DNA from: Caulobacter sp. FWC2
GTDB lineage: Bacteria; Pseudomonadota; Alphaproteobacteria; Caulobacterales; Caulobacteraceae
Length of the DNA: 64,000 nt
Reading direction: 5' to 3'
NCBI RefSeq assembly: GCF_002742625.1
Contig: NZ_PEBF01000001.1
Location: 2,356,001-2,420,000, forward strand
A program made the translations under genes and the position numbers. Each line of letters starts with the position of its first letter. Within the stretch, counting starts at the first letter, position 1. The notes below the pieces were generated by a model. It made no database searches. It was given only the letters and a program-made list of their open reading frames with translations, and was not told the DNA's origin. This document shows, piece after piece, positions 1 to 8,488 of the stretch.

Positions 1-555
1 ATGGTCGACGAGTTCTCGGCCTTCGCCCGCATGCCGGCCCCGCGCTTCGAACCGGCCAACCTGACGGAGATGCTGCGACAAGCCGTTTTCGCCCAGCGCT
101 TCCAGGACGCCGAGATCGAGGTCAAGCTGCAGGAACCGGGCGGCGAGGACGTCTGGATCACCTGCGACGAGCGGATGATCGGCCAGGTCCTGACCAACAT
201 CCTGAAGAACGCCGGCGAGGCCGTCGGCGCGCGCCGCCTGGCCGATCCCGACCTGAAGGGCCGGATCACCGCGATCCTCAGCGCGGACGCTGACGAACTG
301 TGCGTGACGATCGAGGACAATGGCGTCGGTTTGCCCGCCAAGGACCGCGATCGCCTGACCGAACCCTATGTGACCACCCGCGAGAAGGGGACAGGTCTGG
401 GCCTGGCCATCGTCAAGCGGATCATGGAGGACCATGGCGGCGGCCTGGCCCTGATCGACGCACGCGAGCTTCCCGGAGCCCGCGTGATCCTGAAATTCCC
501 GACGACCGTACGACTGCACGCCGCTATCCGTAGCGGCGCTGAGGAGATGATATGA
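1..555 (+). CDS. ntrY: Nitrogen regulation sensor histidine kinase NtrY, C-terminal part (5' cut by window edge)
   Basis: Membrane sensor kinase of the NtrY/NtrX pair, which links nitrogen or redox status to transcription. Only the last 184 codons are inside the window, so the sensor, HAMP and phosphoacceptor His parts lie upstream. The stretch begins just after the H-box helix (VDEFSAFARMP, typical of NtrY) and holds the ATPase domain: N-box around N70 (NILKNAGEAV), G1 box DNGVGLP near residue 107, and the G2 box GTGLGLAIVKR near 131. The stop overlaps the ntrX start by 4 bases (ATGA), so the two are translationally coupled. The first ATG is merely the first in-frame Met in view and is not the gene start. 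Confidence 0.93.
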   Translation: MVDEFSAFARMPAPRFEPANLTEMLRQAVFAQRFQDAEIEVKLQEPGGEDVWITCDERMIGQVLTNILKNAGEAVGARRLADPDLKGRITAILSADADELCVTIEDNGVGLPAKDRDRLTEPYVTTREKGTGLGLAIVKRIMEDHGGGLALIDARELPGARVILKFPTTVRLHAAIRSGAEEMI

Positions 556-1940
556 GCGCCGACGTTCTTGTGGTCGATGACGAAGCCGACATCCGCGAGC
601 TGGTGGCCGGCATCCTGGAGGATGAGGGCTATGCGGTGCGCACGGCCGCCGATTCCGACCAGGCCCTGGCCGCGATCCGAGCCCGCAAGCCCGCGCTGCT
701 GGTGCTGGATATCTGGATGCAGGGCGGCGGCATGGACGGCCTGGAGCTGCTGGACATGGTCAAGGGGTTGGACGCCGACCTGCCCGTGATCATGATCTCG
801 GGCCACGGCAACATCGAGACCGCTGTCAGCGCCATCAAGCGCGGCGCCTACGAGTTCCTGGAAAAGCCGTTCAAGTCCGACCGCCTGCTGATGATCGTCG
901 AGCGGGCGCTGGAGGCGGCCGGGCTGCGCCGCGAGAACCGTCGCCTGCGGACCCAGACCCTGACGCCGGATGGCCTGATCGGCAAGTCGGCGCCGGCCCA
1001 GGCCCTGCGGCAGTTGATCCTCAAGGTGGCCCCGGCCAATAGCCGCATCCTCGTCTCGGGCCCGCCGGGTTCGGGCAAGGAACTGGTGGCGCGCCTGATC
1101 CACGGGGCAAGCACCCGCGCCAAGCAGGAATTCGTGGCGGTCAGCGCCGCCGGCATGGCCCCAGAGCGTCTCGACGTCGAGCTGTTTGGCGAGGAAGGCG
1201 AGGGCGGTCGGCCGCGCAAGATCGGCGTGTTCGAACGCGCTCACAACGGCACCCTCTATCTCGACGAAGTGGCCGACATGCCGCGCGAGACGCAGGGCCG
1301 CATCCTGCGGGTTCTGGTCGAGCAGCGCTTCCGCCGGGTCGGCGGCGACAATGACGTCCAGGTCGACGTGCGGGTGATTTCGTCAAGCTCTAGGGACCTG
1401 CGTGACGAGATCACCAGCGGGCGCTTCCGCGAAGACCTGTTCCACCGCCTGAACGTGGTGCCGGTCCGCGTGCCGGGCCTGGCCGAACGTCGCGAAGACA
1501 TTCCCGAGCTGATCGCCTACTTCGTCGACAAGATCAGCGAGGCCACCGGTCTGGCGCGCCGCAAGCTCGGCGAGGATGCACTGGCCACGCTGCAGGTGCA
1601 GACCTGGCCGGGCAATGTCCGCCAGCTGCGTAACAACGTCGAGCGTATGCTGATCCTGGCTTCGGGCGAGCCGGGCGAGGTGATCACCGCCGATATGCTA
1701 GCCGGCGCCGACCAGCCCAGCGCTGGCCACGCCGGGGCGATCGGAGCCGAGCGGATCATCGCGCTGCCGCTGCGCGAGGCCCGGGAACTTTTCGAGCGCG
1801 AATATCTAAACGCTCAGATCCTGCGGTTCGGCGGCAATATCTCGCGCACCGCCAATTTCATCGGGATGGAGCGCTCGGCGCTGCACCGGAAGCTGAAGTC
1901 CCTGGGCGTGGCCGGCGCCCGGGCGGAGGAGGAAGAGTAG
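552..1940 (+). CDS. ntrX: Nitrogen assimilation response regulator NtrX
   Basis: 462 aa. Order: receiver domain (about 1-120) with acidic pocket D9/D10 and phosphoacceptor D53 in LVLDIWM; AAA+ domain with Walker A GPPGSGKE near 175 and Walker B-type GTLYLDEVADMP; Fis-type HTH at the C terminus (GNISRTANFIGMERSALHRKL). Where sigma54 activators carry the GAFTGA loop this protein reads ELFGEEGEGGRPRKIGVFE, so the loop is absent; alphaproteobacterial NtrX proteins are known to diverge here, and it probably does not open sigma54 promoters in the classical way. Coupled to ntrY by ATGA overlap; its stop abuts the next start. Confidence 0.96.
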   Translation: MSADVLVVDDEADIRELVAGILEDEGYAVRTAADSDQALAAIRARKPALLVLDIWMQGGGMDGLELLDMVKGLDADLPVIMISGHGNIETAVSAIKRGAYEFLEKPFKSDRLLMIVERALEAAGLRRENRRLRTQTLTPDGLIGKSAPAQALRQLILKVAPANSRILVSGPPGSGKELVARLIHGASTRAKQEFVAVSAAGMAPERLDVELFGEEGEGGRPRKIGVFERAHNGTLYLDEVADMPRETQGRILRVLVEQRFRRVGGDNDVQVDVRVISSSSRDLRDEITSGRFREDLFHRLNVVPVRVPGLAERREDIPELIAYFVDKISEATGLARRKLGEDALATLQVQTWPGNVRQLRNNVERMLILASGEPGEVITADMLAGADQPSAGHAGAIGAERIIALPLREARELFEREYLNAQILRFGGNISRTANFIGMERSALHRKLKSLGVAGARAEEEE

Positions 1941-2804
1941 ATGTCGCGTTTCGCCTATGTGAACGGCCGCTTCGTGCGTCACGGCGAGGCCGCCGTGCAT
2001 ATCGAGGATCGCGGCTATCAACTGGCTGACGGCGTCTACGAGGTCTGGGCCGTGTTTGGCGGCAAGCTGGCCGACGCCGAAGGCCACTTCGCCCGCCTGT
2101 GGCGCAGCCTGGACGAGCTGCGCATCGCCCATCCGATGAGCGAGGCATCGCTGACCCTGGTCCTGCGCGAGGCGGTGCGACGCAACAAGGTCAAGGAAGG
2201 GCTCTGCTACATCCAGATCACCCGCGGCGTCGCCAGGCGCGACCACGCCTTTCCGAACCCGGCCGTCCCGCCCTCGATCGTCATCACCGCCAAGTCGCTG
2301 GACCGCGCGGCCACCGAATCCAAGGCCGCCAAGGGCGCCTCGGTGATCTCGGTCCCCGAGAACCGCTGGGGGCGTTGCGACATCAAGTCGATCGGCCTCC
2401 TGCCGAACGCCCTGGCCAAGCAGGCGGCCCGCGAGCGCGGCGCGATCGAGGCCTGGTTCGTCGACGACATGGGCCTCGTCACCGAAGGTGCCTCGTCCAA
2501 CGCCTGGATCATCGACGCCGAGGGCATGCTGCGCACCCGCGACACCAACGCCAACATCCTGCGCGGCATCACCCGCTCGACCTTGCTGGAAGTGATCCGC
2601 GAGACCGGCCTGCCGTTCAGTGAGAAGCCGTTCACGATCGCCGAGGCCCAGGCCGCGAGGGAGGCGTTCATTACCGGGGCCGGTTCGCTGGTCACGCCGA
2701 TCACCCAAGTCGACGGCGTCAAGCTGGGCGACGGAGCGCCTGGTCCGGTGGCGATCGGCCTGCGGCGCTCCTATATCGAGCGAGCGCGCCAAAAAGCCGT
2801 CTGA
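1941..2804 (+). CDS. dat: D-amino acid aminotransferase (class IV)
   Basis: 287 aa PLP enzyme of fold type IV that moves the amino group between D-amino acids and 2-oxo acids, supplying for example D-Glu or D-Ala for peptidoglycan. The start MSRFAYVNGRFV and motif IEDRGYQLADGVYEV are typical. The PLP lysine is in CDIKSIGLLPN near residue 150, and the phosphate-binding turn EGASSNAWII follows. ATG follows the ntrX TAG with no gap, and the GGAGGAAGAG stretch inside the ntrX end is the ribosome site. The neighbourhood ntrX-dat-hfq-hflX recurs in alphaproteobacteria. A branched-chain or 4-amino-4-deoxychorismate enzyme is less likely given the Dat-like RCDIKS motif. Confidence 0.9.
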   Translation: MSRFAYVNGRFVRHGEAAVHIEDRGYQLADGVYEVWAVFGGKLADAEGHFARLWRSLDELRIAHPMSEASLTLVLREAVRRNKVKEGLCYIQITRGVARRDHAFPNPAVPPSIVITAKSLDRAATESKAAKGASVISVPENRWGRCDIKSIGLLPNALAKQAARERGAIEAWFVDDMGLVTEGASSNAWIIDAEGMLRTRDTNANILRGITRSTLLEVIRETGLPFSEKPFTIAEAQAAREAFITGAGSLVTPITQVDGVKLGDGAPGPVAIGLRRSYIERARQKAV

Positions 2805-2871
2805 GATCGGAGCGATATTCGATCGACGAGCCTTCGGTCCGCGCGGTCTTGCGGAAATTTTCCCTGCGCGC

Positions 2872-2900
2872 TTGTCGCTTTCGGCGAAAAATCCTCTAGC
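2872..2900 (+). promoter_or_regulatory. Candidate housekeeping promoter for hfq
   Basis: TTGTCG at 2872-2877 and TCTAGC at 2895-2900 with a 17-base spacer. This fits the Caulobacter SigA-like pattern (TTGaCg, then GCTAnA-type -10) reasonably. It sits about 60 bases before the hfq ATG in the 156-base gap after dat, so hfq can be transcribed apart from the ntr genes. Judged by eye only. Confidence 0.4.
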
Positions 2901-2960
2901 ATGGCCTTGTTTGTGTGGGGGGCGTGTTGCCCTCCGATAACAATGAGAGGGGAACCCCCG

Positions 2961-3209
2961 ATGTCTGCCGAGAAGAAACAAAACCTTCAGGACACCTTCC
3001 TGAACAGCGTGCGCAAGTCGAAGACGCCGCTCACCATCTTCCTGGTCAACGGCGTGAAGCTGCAGGGCGTGGTCAGCTGGTTCGACAATTTCTGCGTCCT
3101 CCTGCGTCGCGACGGCCAGTCGCAACTGGTCTACAAGCACGCCATTTCCACCATCATGCCGGCTCAGCCTGTTCAGCTCTATGAGCCCAGCGCCGACTCC
3201 GACGACTGA
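2961..3209 (+). CDS. hfq: RNA chaperone Hfq
   Basis: 82 aa, the usual length for alphaproteobacterial Hfq. It forms a ring hexamer that helps small RNAs pair with mRNAs. Sm1 motif: [19 protein letters not shown] and the [18 protein letters not shown] strand; Sm2: the [10 protein letters not shown] signature near residue 57-66. An acidic tail (EPSADSDD) follows. The start at 2961 is chosen over an upstream in-frame ATG at 2901 because it begins the conserved protein and has a GAGAGGGGAA ribosome site just upstream. It lies 12 bases before hflX, a pairing conserved in proteobacteria. Confidence 0.97.
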   Translation: MSAEKKQNLQDTFLNSVRKSKTPLTIFLVNGVKLQGVVSWFDNFCVLLRRDGQSQLVYKHAISTIMPAQPVQLYEPSADSDD

Positions 3210-3221
3210 ATTTAGAGACGC

Positions 3222-4559
3222 TTGTCCAAATCCACATCCAGGTCGATTGACCACGCCGCGCCGATCCTGAAGGCGCTTGTCATCCATCCGGCGCGGCAGC
3301 TGCGCGGCCAGGCGGCCATCGAGGCCCGGGATCCCCAATCCCGGCTCGAGGAAGCCGTCGGCCTCGCGATCGCACTCGATCTCGACGTCGTCGAGACGGT
3401 GATCGCGCCGCTGCGCGCCGTCACGCCGGCGACCCTGTTCGGCAAGGGCAAGATCGAGGAATTCGCGGTGATCTGCGAGGTCGAGCACATCGACGTCGCC
3501 GTCTTCGACGACCAGCTCACGCCCATCCAACAGCGCAATCTCGAGAAGGCGCTGGAGGTGAAGGTCGTGGACCGCACCGGGCTGATCCTCGAGATCTTCG
3601 CCCGCCGGGCCCGGACCCGTGAAGGCCGTCTGCAAGTCGAGCTGGCCAGACTCGAATACGAACGCTCGCGCCTCGTCCGCACCTGGACCCACCTTGAGCG
3701 CCAGCGCGGCGGCACCGGCAATACCGGGGGGCCCGGCGAAACCCAGATCGAACTGGACCGCCGTCTGATCCGCGACAACATTCTCAAGCTCAAGAAGGAG
3801 CTGGAGGAGGTGCGCCGCACCCGGACACTGCACCGCAGCGCCCGCAAGAAGGTCCCGTATCCGACCGTCGCCCTGGTCGGCTACACCAACGCCGGCAAGT
3901 CCACGTTGTTCAACCGCCTGACCGAGGCGGAAGTCCTGGCCAAGGACATGCTGTTCGCGACGCTGGACCCGACCCTGCGCACCGTGAAGCTGCCCGACGG
4001 GCGGCCGGCGATCATGTCCGACACCGTCGGCTTCATCTCCGACCTGCCGCACGAGCTGGTCGAGGCCTTCCGCGCCACCCTCGAGGAGGTGCAGGAGGCC
4101 GACGTGGTTCTGCACGTCCGCGACGTGGCCAATCCCGACAGCGAATCCCAGGCCCGCGACGTCCAGACCGTGCTGGCCGAACTGGGCGTGACGTTCGACG
4201 AGGGCAAGACCGTCGTCGAGGTCTGGAACAAGGTCGACCTGCTTTCCGAAGACGACCGCGAGGTCGTCGAGGGTCATGCCCGGCGCAAGGAGGCCTCGGC
4301 CGTCTCGGCGGTCACGGGCGAGGGCTGCGAAGCCCTGCTGCGTCGGATCAGTGGCCTGATCGACGACTCGCCGCCGGTCGAGATCCAGCTGAAGGCCCAG
4401 GATGGCCAGGCCATCGCCTGGATCTACCGCAACGGGCGGGTGCTGAACCGCTACGACGGTCCGGACGGCGACGTCACCATCGTCACCCGGCTGGACAGTC
4501 AGGCGCTGGGCCGGTTCGAGCGCCAGTATCCCGGCGCCCTGGTCGGCACGGTCGACTAG
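3222..4559 (+). CDS. hflX: Ribosome-associated GTPase HflX
   Basis: 445 aa GTPase that binds the 50S subunit and splits stalled ribosomes under stress. An N-terminal HflX domain holds TLFGKGKIEEF and the glycine-rich GGTGNTGGPGETQIELDRR. The G domain begins near 216: G1 GYTNAGKST (about 220-228), G3 DTVGF at D267, G4 NKVD at N336. The start is a TTG 12 bases after the hfq stop; the stretch upstream of the conserved region (AAPILKALVIHP) is short, so the exact start is not certain. The gene runs convergent to mazG. Confidence 0.95.
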   Translation: MSKSTSRSIDHAAPILKALVIHPARQLRGQAAIEARDPQSRLEEAVGLAIALDLDVVETVIAPLRAVTPATLFGKGKIEEFAVICEVEHIDVAVFDDQLTPIQQRNLEKALEVKVVDRTGLILEIFARRARTREGRLQVELARLEYERSRLVRTWTHLERQRGGTGNTGGPGETQIELDRRLIRDNILKLKKELEEVRRTRTLHRSARKKVPYPTVALVGYTNAGKSTLFNRLTEAEVLAKDMLFATLDPTLRTVKLPDGRPAIMSDTVGFISDLPHELVEAFRATLEEVQEADVVLHVRDVANPDSESQARDVQTVLAELGVTFDEGKTVVEVWNKVDLLSEDDREVVEGHARRKEASAVSAVTGEGCEALLRRISGLIDDSPPVEIQLKAQDGQAIAWIYRNGRVLNRYDGPDGDVTIVTRLDSQALGRFERQYPGALVGTVD

Positions 4560-4571
4560 AAGCGCCGAGGG

Positions 4572-4590
4572 GAAGGGCGACTAGCCCTTC
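4572..4590 (+). terminator. Hairpin between hflX and mazG
   Basis: GAAGGGC (4572-4578), 5-base loop, GCCCTTC (4584-4590), followed by TTCT. It sits after the hflX stop and overlaps the mazG stop codon on the other strand, so it can work for the convergent pair. There is no long T run. Confidence 0.45.
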
Positions 4591-5429
4591 TTCTCGGCCG
4601 CCTTGGCGTCGTTCCACAGGGAGTCCATTTCCGCCAGATCGGACTGGTCGGGCGTCTTGCCGCGCTCGGCCAGGCCCGCCTCGACGAAGGCGAAGCGGCG
4701 GGCGAACTTGGCGTTGGTGGCGCGCAGGGCGTCTTCGGGATCGACGTCGAGCTTGCGAGCAAGGTTGGCGCAGACGAACAGGATGTCGCCCAGCTCCTCG
4801 CGCGCCTTGGCCATGTCGCCGGCCTCGATCTCGACCTCGATCTCGGCGGTCTCCTCGCGCAGCTTGTCCAGGACCTCTCGTGCCGAGGGCCAATCGAAGC
4901 CGACGCGGGCGGCGCGCTTGGTCAGCTTGACGGCGCGGGTGAGGGCGGGGAGCCCCGCCGGCACGTCGTCCAGCACCCCGGTCTTGGCCTTGGCCTTGCG
5001 CTCCTGGGCCTTCAGCTCCTCCCAGCCGGCGATCTGGGCCGAGAGGTCCTCATAGGCGTGGTCGCCGAACACGTGCGGATGGCGGCGGATCATCTTGTCG
5101 GAGATGGCCGCAGCCACGTCCTTCAGGTCGAACGCGCCCTGTTCCTCGGCCATCCTTGAATGGAACACCACCTGCAGCAGCAGGTCGCCTAGCTCGTCGC
5201 GTAGCTCCGGCAGGTCGTTGCGCTCGATGGCGTCGGCGACCTCGTAGGCCTCCTCGACCGTGTAGGGCGCGATCGTCGCGAAGGTTTGCTCCAGGTCCCA
5301 GGGGCAGCCGCCGTCCGGATCGCGCAGCTTGGCCATGATCTCGACCAGGCGGAAGATGGGGTGGCCACCCTCGCCTTGAGAGCCTTCATTCGGCGGGGCC
5401 AGGGGCGGGGACTTGCTGGGGGAGGACAT
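4581..5429 (-). CDS. mazG: Nucleoside triphosphate pyrophosphohydrolase MazG
   Basis: 282 aa. Hydrolyses NTPs to NMP and pyrophosphate and so cleans the nucleotide pool. The hallmark LRDPDGGCPWDLEQTFATIAPY opens the protein, followed by two MazG helical units, each with an EExxE...ExxD metal site: EEAYEVADAIE...ELRDELGDLLLQ and EETAEIEVEIE...AREELGDILF. I chose the ATG at 5429, which overlaps the upstream MFS gene by 44 bases. An ATG at 5336, right before KLRDPDGG, would avoid the overlap and match the shorter N terminus of enterobacterial MazG. A further in-frame start reaches 5516 but adds only basic shadow sequence. Confidence 0.9.
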   Translation of the reverse strand: MSSPSKSPPLAPPNEGSQGEGGHPIFRLVEIMAKLRDPDGGCPWDLEQTFATIAPYTVEEAYEVADAIERNDLPELRDELGDLLLQVVFHSRMAEEQGAFDLKDVAAAISDKMIRRHPHVFGDHAYEDLSAQIAGWEELKAQERKAKAKTGVLDDVPAGLPALTRAVKLTKRAARVGFDWPSAREVLDKLREETAEIEVEIEAGDMAKAREELGDILFVCANLARKLDVDPEDALRATNAKFARRFAFVEAGLAERGKTPDQSDLAEMDSLWNDAKAAEKKG

Positions 5430-6783
5430 TGGCTTCCGGCTCCGCTGCGGGGGCGCCCCCCTGCGCCGCATCCATCGCCGCGAGCTGGCGCTGAATCTCG
5501 GCGACGCGGGTCGCATCCAGCGGATAGCGCAACATGATGGCGGCGACCACCAGTCCCATCGTCGCCGGGACGACGGCGTACATGGCGATCAGCGCGTTGT
5601 CGCCGGAGACGGTCGGAACCTTGGGGTCGAAACCCATCCACTGCAGGACCGGGAAGGCCCCGATCGCCAGGGCGTAGCCGAGCTTCACCGTACCGGTCAG
5701 GATGGCGTAGAGCAGGCCGGTGCGGTCGACGCCGCTGGTCAGCCGCTCCTCGTCGCCGATGTCGGCCATCATGGCGCGCACCAGCACGGGCGCGGCCGTG
5801 TAGGGGATGCCAGCCAGGATCAGGACGAGCATGCCGATTCCGGAATTGCCGACCGGCGTGAACACGGTGGCGACCTGGACGATGGCGTAGATCACGGCCG
5901 CGACGGACAGAGCGCGGTGCTTGCCGATGCGCTTGGCCAGCAAGGGCCAAAGCGGCGCGCTGAGCAGGCCGGCGAGGAAATAGATCAACAGCAGCACGCC
6001 CGACTGCGTCTTGTCGAAATGCTTCACCCGCTCGAAGAAGAACAGGAACAGCGCCCCAGCGATGCCCGGCGCCAGTCCCATCAGCAGGTCGGCCAGCAGC
6101 AACATGCGCACCGACGGACGGCCCAGCAGCGCCAGATACTGCTTTATGCCGGCCGCGTGTCGCACGACCGGCGCGGCGGGCTCGCCGACGACGCGGACGG
6201 CCATCAGGATGGTGATCGGCAGCAGGGCGACGATGAACCAGCCCATGGCGCGTACGCCCTCGGCATGGCCGGTCTTGAAGACGCCCACCAGCAGCGGCGG
6301 CAGGCACAGCACCAGGATCATGCCGACCATGTTGCCGGCCTGCCACCAGCCATAGATCCGCGACCGCTGCTGATAGTCGCTGGACAGCACGCCGCCCCAG
6401 GCGGTGTGCGACAGGACGACCATTGAATAGCCGGCATAGGTGAGCAGCAGCCAGCCCCACAGGTAGAAGGCGCTGGCGCCGGGCTGGCCCATGAACAGGG
6501 CCAAGGCCCCGATTCCCACCACCGGCATGCCCGCCAGCAGCCAGGGCCTGAAGCGTCCGAGCTTGGTGCGCGTACGGTCCATGATCCCGCCCAGGAACGG
6601 GTCCAGCGAGATGTCGATCAGACGCACGAACAGGAAGGCCGCGCCGACCGCCGCGAGCGAGAGCCCGATCGTGCTGACATAGAATTCGGGCAGGTAGACC
6701 ACGAGCGGCAGGCCGAGCGCCGCGATGGGAATGTTGGGCGAGGCGAAGGCCGCCAGGGCCCACGAAGACCGTCGCTGCGTCAT
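5386..6783 (-). CDS. MFS transporter, glycoside-pentoside-hexuronide:cation symporter (GPH) type
   Basis: 465 aa inner-membrane carrier with about 12 hydrophobic helices. The GPH/MelB pattern is clear: SLAAVGAAFLFVRLIDISLDPFLGGIMDRTRTKLGRFRPWLLAG (first-half loop signature, D-P-x-x-G-x-x-x-D-R-T), then HTAWGGVLSSDYQQRSRIYGWWQ. It probably brings in a sugar or glycoside with Na+ or H+; the substrate cannot be read. The cytoplasmic tail is rich in Ala, Pro and Glu. It is transcribed ahead of mazG and overlaps it by 44 bases, so the two may share an mRNA. A long intergenic gap lies upstream. Confidence 0.88.
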   Translation of the reverse strand: MTQRRSSWALAAFASPNIPIAALGLPLVVYLPEFYVSTIGLSLAAVGAAFLFVRLIDISLDPFLGGIMDRTRTKLGRFRPWLLAGMPVVGIGALALFMGQPGASAFYLWGWLLLTYAGYSMVVLSHTAWGGVLSSDYQQRSRIYGWWQAGNMVGMILVLCLPPLLVGVFKTGHAEGVRAMGWFIVALLPITILMAVRVVGEPAAPVVRHAAGIKQYLALLGRPSVRMLLLADLLMGLAPGIAGALFLFFFERVKHFDKTQSGVLLLIYFLAGLLSAPLWPLLAKRIGKHRALSVAAVIYAIVQVATVFTPVGNSGIGMLVLILAGIPYTAAPVLVRAMMADIGDEERLTSGVDRTGLLYAILTGTVKLGYALAIGAFPVLQWMGFDPKVPTVSGDNALIAMYAVVPATMGLVVAAIMLRYPLDATRVAEIQRQLAAMDAAQGGAPAAEPEANVLPQQVPAPGPAE

Positions 6784-7379
6784 CTGGTTACTCCTCCCCG
6801 CGCTGTTGCTCGCGCTCGGACACTAGAAGGCCGCTGAACGACCGTTTGAATGAGTGTGCGAGCATTGTCCGGCGAGCGCCAGCCTCTTCCTTTGACGCTG
6901 CACGGCTCCGCCACTTCACGCGGCTGCCCGCTGAAGGTGTGGAAAGGGATGCGGAGCGCCGGACAGCGTCCGGAGTTTGGAAATAGAAATACCGTTTCGA
7001 CGAAGGCAGACGCTCCGCGCGGTCGTTATCCGGAAGCGTGGCGTCCCGACGCTGTTCGCGCCTGTTCGCCCTTGAAGCCTCCGACGGGCAGGCCAGGCCG
7101 CGAAGCCTGGTCCCGGTCAGGAGCCTTTCAGCTCCCCTGTCGCTCTCCTCGGCCTGCATCCACCGTCGTTTCTGTGTTCCAGGGTCGACTACCTCGGGGA
7201 TGGTGCAGTTGCGGCCCCAAGTCGCCTTGAGCCCGCGCCGACGAGCGCGCCCGCTCGATCGCCCCTCATCGCCGCAACGGTCGCTGGCCATGCGCCCTTT
7301 CCTCGCGACGAGGTGAAGAGAGAATACGGCAGGTTTTGAAGCCGGGGACGCGGGGCGGCGAATGCTCGTGCCATCCCCA

Positions 7380-7444
7380 TGAAACCCTCTCTCTTTGAGA
7401 GAGGGAGGGGCCCATGCGCAGCATGGGAGGGTGAGAGGTTACAC
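7380..7444 (+). repeat. Intergenic repeat, left copy of an inverted pair
   Basis: A 65-base unit starting TGAAACCCTCTCTCTTTGAG and ending with GAGAGGTTACAC. It can fold on itself (CCCTCTCTCT / AGAGAGGG), and an inner arm pairs CCCATGC with GCATGGG. It matches the copy at 7507-7573 in opposite orientation, differing mainly at the tip of the inner hairpin. It looks like a small mobile-type intergenic element common in Caulobacter-type genomes. Confidence 0.75.
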
Positions 7445-7506
7445 ACTATCCGGACAGGGCAATGACAAGGCAAGCGGCTGAAACGGGAGGGTTTTCCCGG
7501 CCAACC

Positions 7507-7573
7507 GTGAAACCTCTCACCCTCCCACGCCTGCGGCGCGGGCCCCTCCCTCTCTCTTAGAGAGAGGGATTCA
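7507..7573 (-). repeat. Intergenic repeat, right copy of an inverted pair
   Basis: Reverse complement of the 7380-7444 unit, 67 bases. On this copy the inner hairpin tip changed from the CATGCGCAGCATG type to CGCGCCGCAGGCGTG, keeping a hairpin-like shape while the flanking arms stayed almost identical. The 62 bases between the copies show no open frame of note. It ends 22 bases before the cobU stop codon. Confidence 0.75.
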
Positions 7574-7595
7574 ACGCCCGCACGTCGACGGGATT

Positions 7596-8114
7596 TCACC
7601 CCTGCGGCTTCAGCTTCAACGGCAACCCAGCGGCCACGAAATAGACCTCGTCGACCGCCTGGGCGAGCCGCTGGTGCAGCCGTCCGGCCTCATCCCGAAA
7701 GCGTCGGCCCAGCGGCGTCTCTGGCACCAGTCCCAGGCCGACCTCGTTGCTGACCAGCCATAGGCGAGCGGGGCAGGCGGCGACGGCTTCGACCAGGGCG
7801 GTCGCCGCCGCCGCGATGTCGCGCTCGTCCAACATCAGGTTCGACAGCCACAGCGTCAGGCAGTCGACGACCGCCACGGCGTCGGCGGGCAGGGCGGCGA
7901 TCGCCTCGGCCAGGGCCAGCGGCGCCTCCACCGTCCTCCATGATTCGCCGCGGTCGGCTTGGTGGCGGGCGATGCGCTCGGCCATCTCGTCGTCGAAGGC
8001 CTGGCCGGTGGCGATCAGCACCGGCGAACCCGCCAAGACAGCGGTTTCCGCCGCTTTCTGGGCGAAGGCGCTCTTGCCGGAACGGGCCCCGCCCAGCACC
8101 AGGATCGACGTCAT
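7596..8114 (-). CDS. cobU: Adenosylcobinamide kinase / adenosylcobinamide-phosphate guanylyltransferase
   Basis: 172 aa bifunctional enzyme: phosphorylates adenosylcobinamide with NTP and then attaches GMP, giving AdoCbi-GDP for CobS. P-loop GGARSGKSAFAQ at residues 8-19, the VVDCLTLWLSNLM strand, and the VSNEVGLGLVPETPLGRRFRDEAGRLHQ signature near the end. The start at 8114 begins directly at the conserved TSILVLGGARSGKS; a longer frame to 8339 would run through the riboswitch on the opposite strand and is rejected. It is transcribed away from the B12 operon, and I see no riboswitch on its own strand. Confidence 0.95.
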   Translation of the reverse strand: MTSILVLGGARSGKSAFAQKAAETAVLAGSPVLIATGQAFDDEMAERIARHQADRGESWRTVEAPLALAEAIAALPADAVAVVDCLTLWLSNLMLDERDIAAAATALVEAVAACPARLWLVSNEVGLGLVPETPLGRRFRDEAGRLHQRLAQAVDEVYFVAAGLPLKLKPQG

Positions 8115-8138
8115 GGAAGCTCCACATTGACCGTAAGC

Positions 8139-8331
8139 GGTGCAGCCTATAGGGCTGCCCCCGCACCAGGCTCCTCGAAAGAGGATTAAAAGGGAACGAG
8201 GTTCAAGACCTCGGCTGCCCCCGCAACTGTAAGCGGCGAGTTCTAGCGTCACATGCCACTGGGGTCTTCGGACCCTGGGAAGGCGACGCCAAGAGCGATG
8301 ACCCGTGAGCCAGGAGACCTGCCCGGCGCAG
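8139..8331 (+). promoter_or_regulatory. Cobalamin (B12) riboswitch
   Basis: The conserved landmarks occur in order: AAAAGGGAAC at about 8189-8198; the B12 box GCTGCCCCCGCAACTGTAAG near 8214-8233; GCCACTGG near 8255; GGGAAGGCGACGCC near 8277; GCGATGACCCGTGAGCCAGG and AGACCTGCCC closing at about 8325. A further hairpin (GGTGCAGCC...GCACC, 8139-8167) precedes the core. The aptamer lies 160 bases before btuB, with the remaining leader as expression platform. Binding of adenosylcobalamin would be expected to shut off the operon. The limits are approximate. Confidence 0.93.
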
Positions 8332-8488
8332 TCGTTCATCGCTCGGCCGGGGTGCGCCGAACGAACGGGATCTCCCGCGAAACGACAGTCAAAGGGCCGC
8401 GCGACGGTCCGGGGCGTACGCGTGGCTGTCCAGCTGGCGAGTACGTCGCGGGCAGCCGTGCGGGTCGTTCAACTGGGAAGATTGAAAC

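Larger units (their letters stand above)
6784..7595. other. 812-base intergenic region without a convincing gene
   Basis: Open frames occur on both strands here, but their translations are rich in Arg and Ser, lack hydrophobic periodicity and resemble no family I know. The left half (6784-7379) shows nothing definite; the right half contains an inverted pair of intergenic repeats. It separates the MFS promoter region from the 3' end of cobU. Confidence 0.6.

Noticed and set aside
1806..4277. An 823-codon minus-strand frame opposite ntrX, dat, hfq and hflX
   Set aside because: It runs opposite four well-supported genes; its translation is Asp/Gly/Leu/Gln-rich shadow sequence without motifs.
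6788..7291. A 167-codon minus-strand frame in the gap between the MFS and cobU genes
   Set aside because: Arg/Ser-rich translation, no hydrophobic pattern, competing frames on the other strand, no ribosome site.
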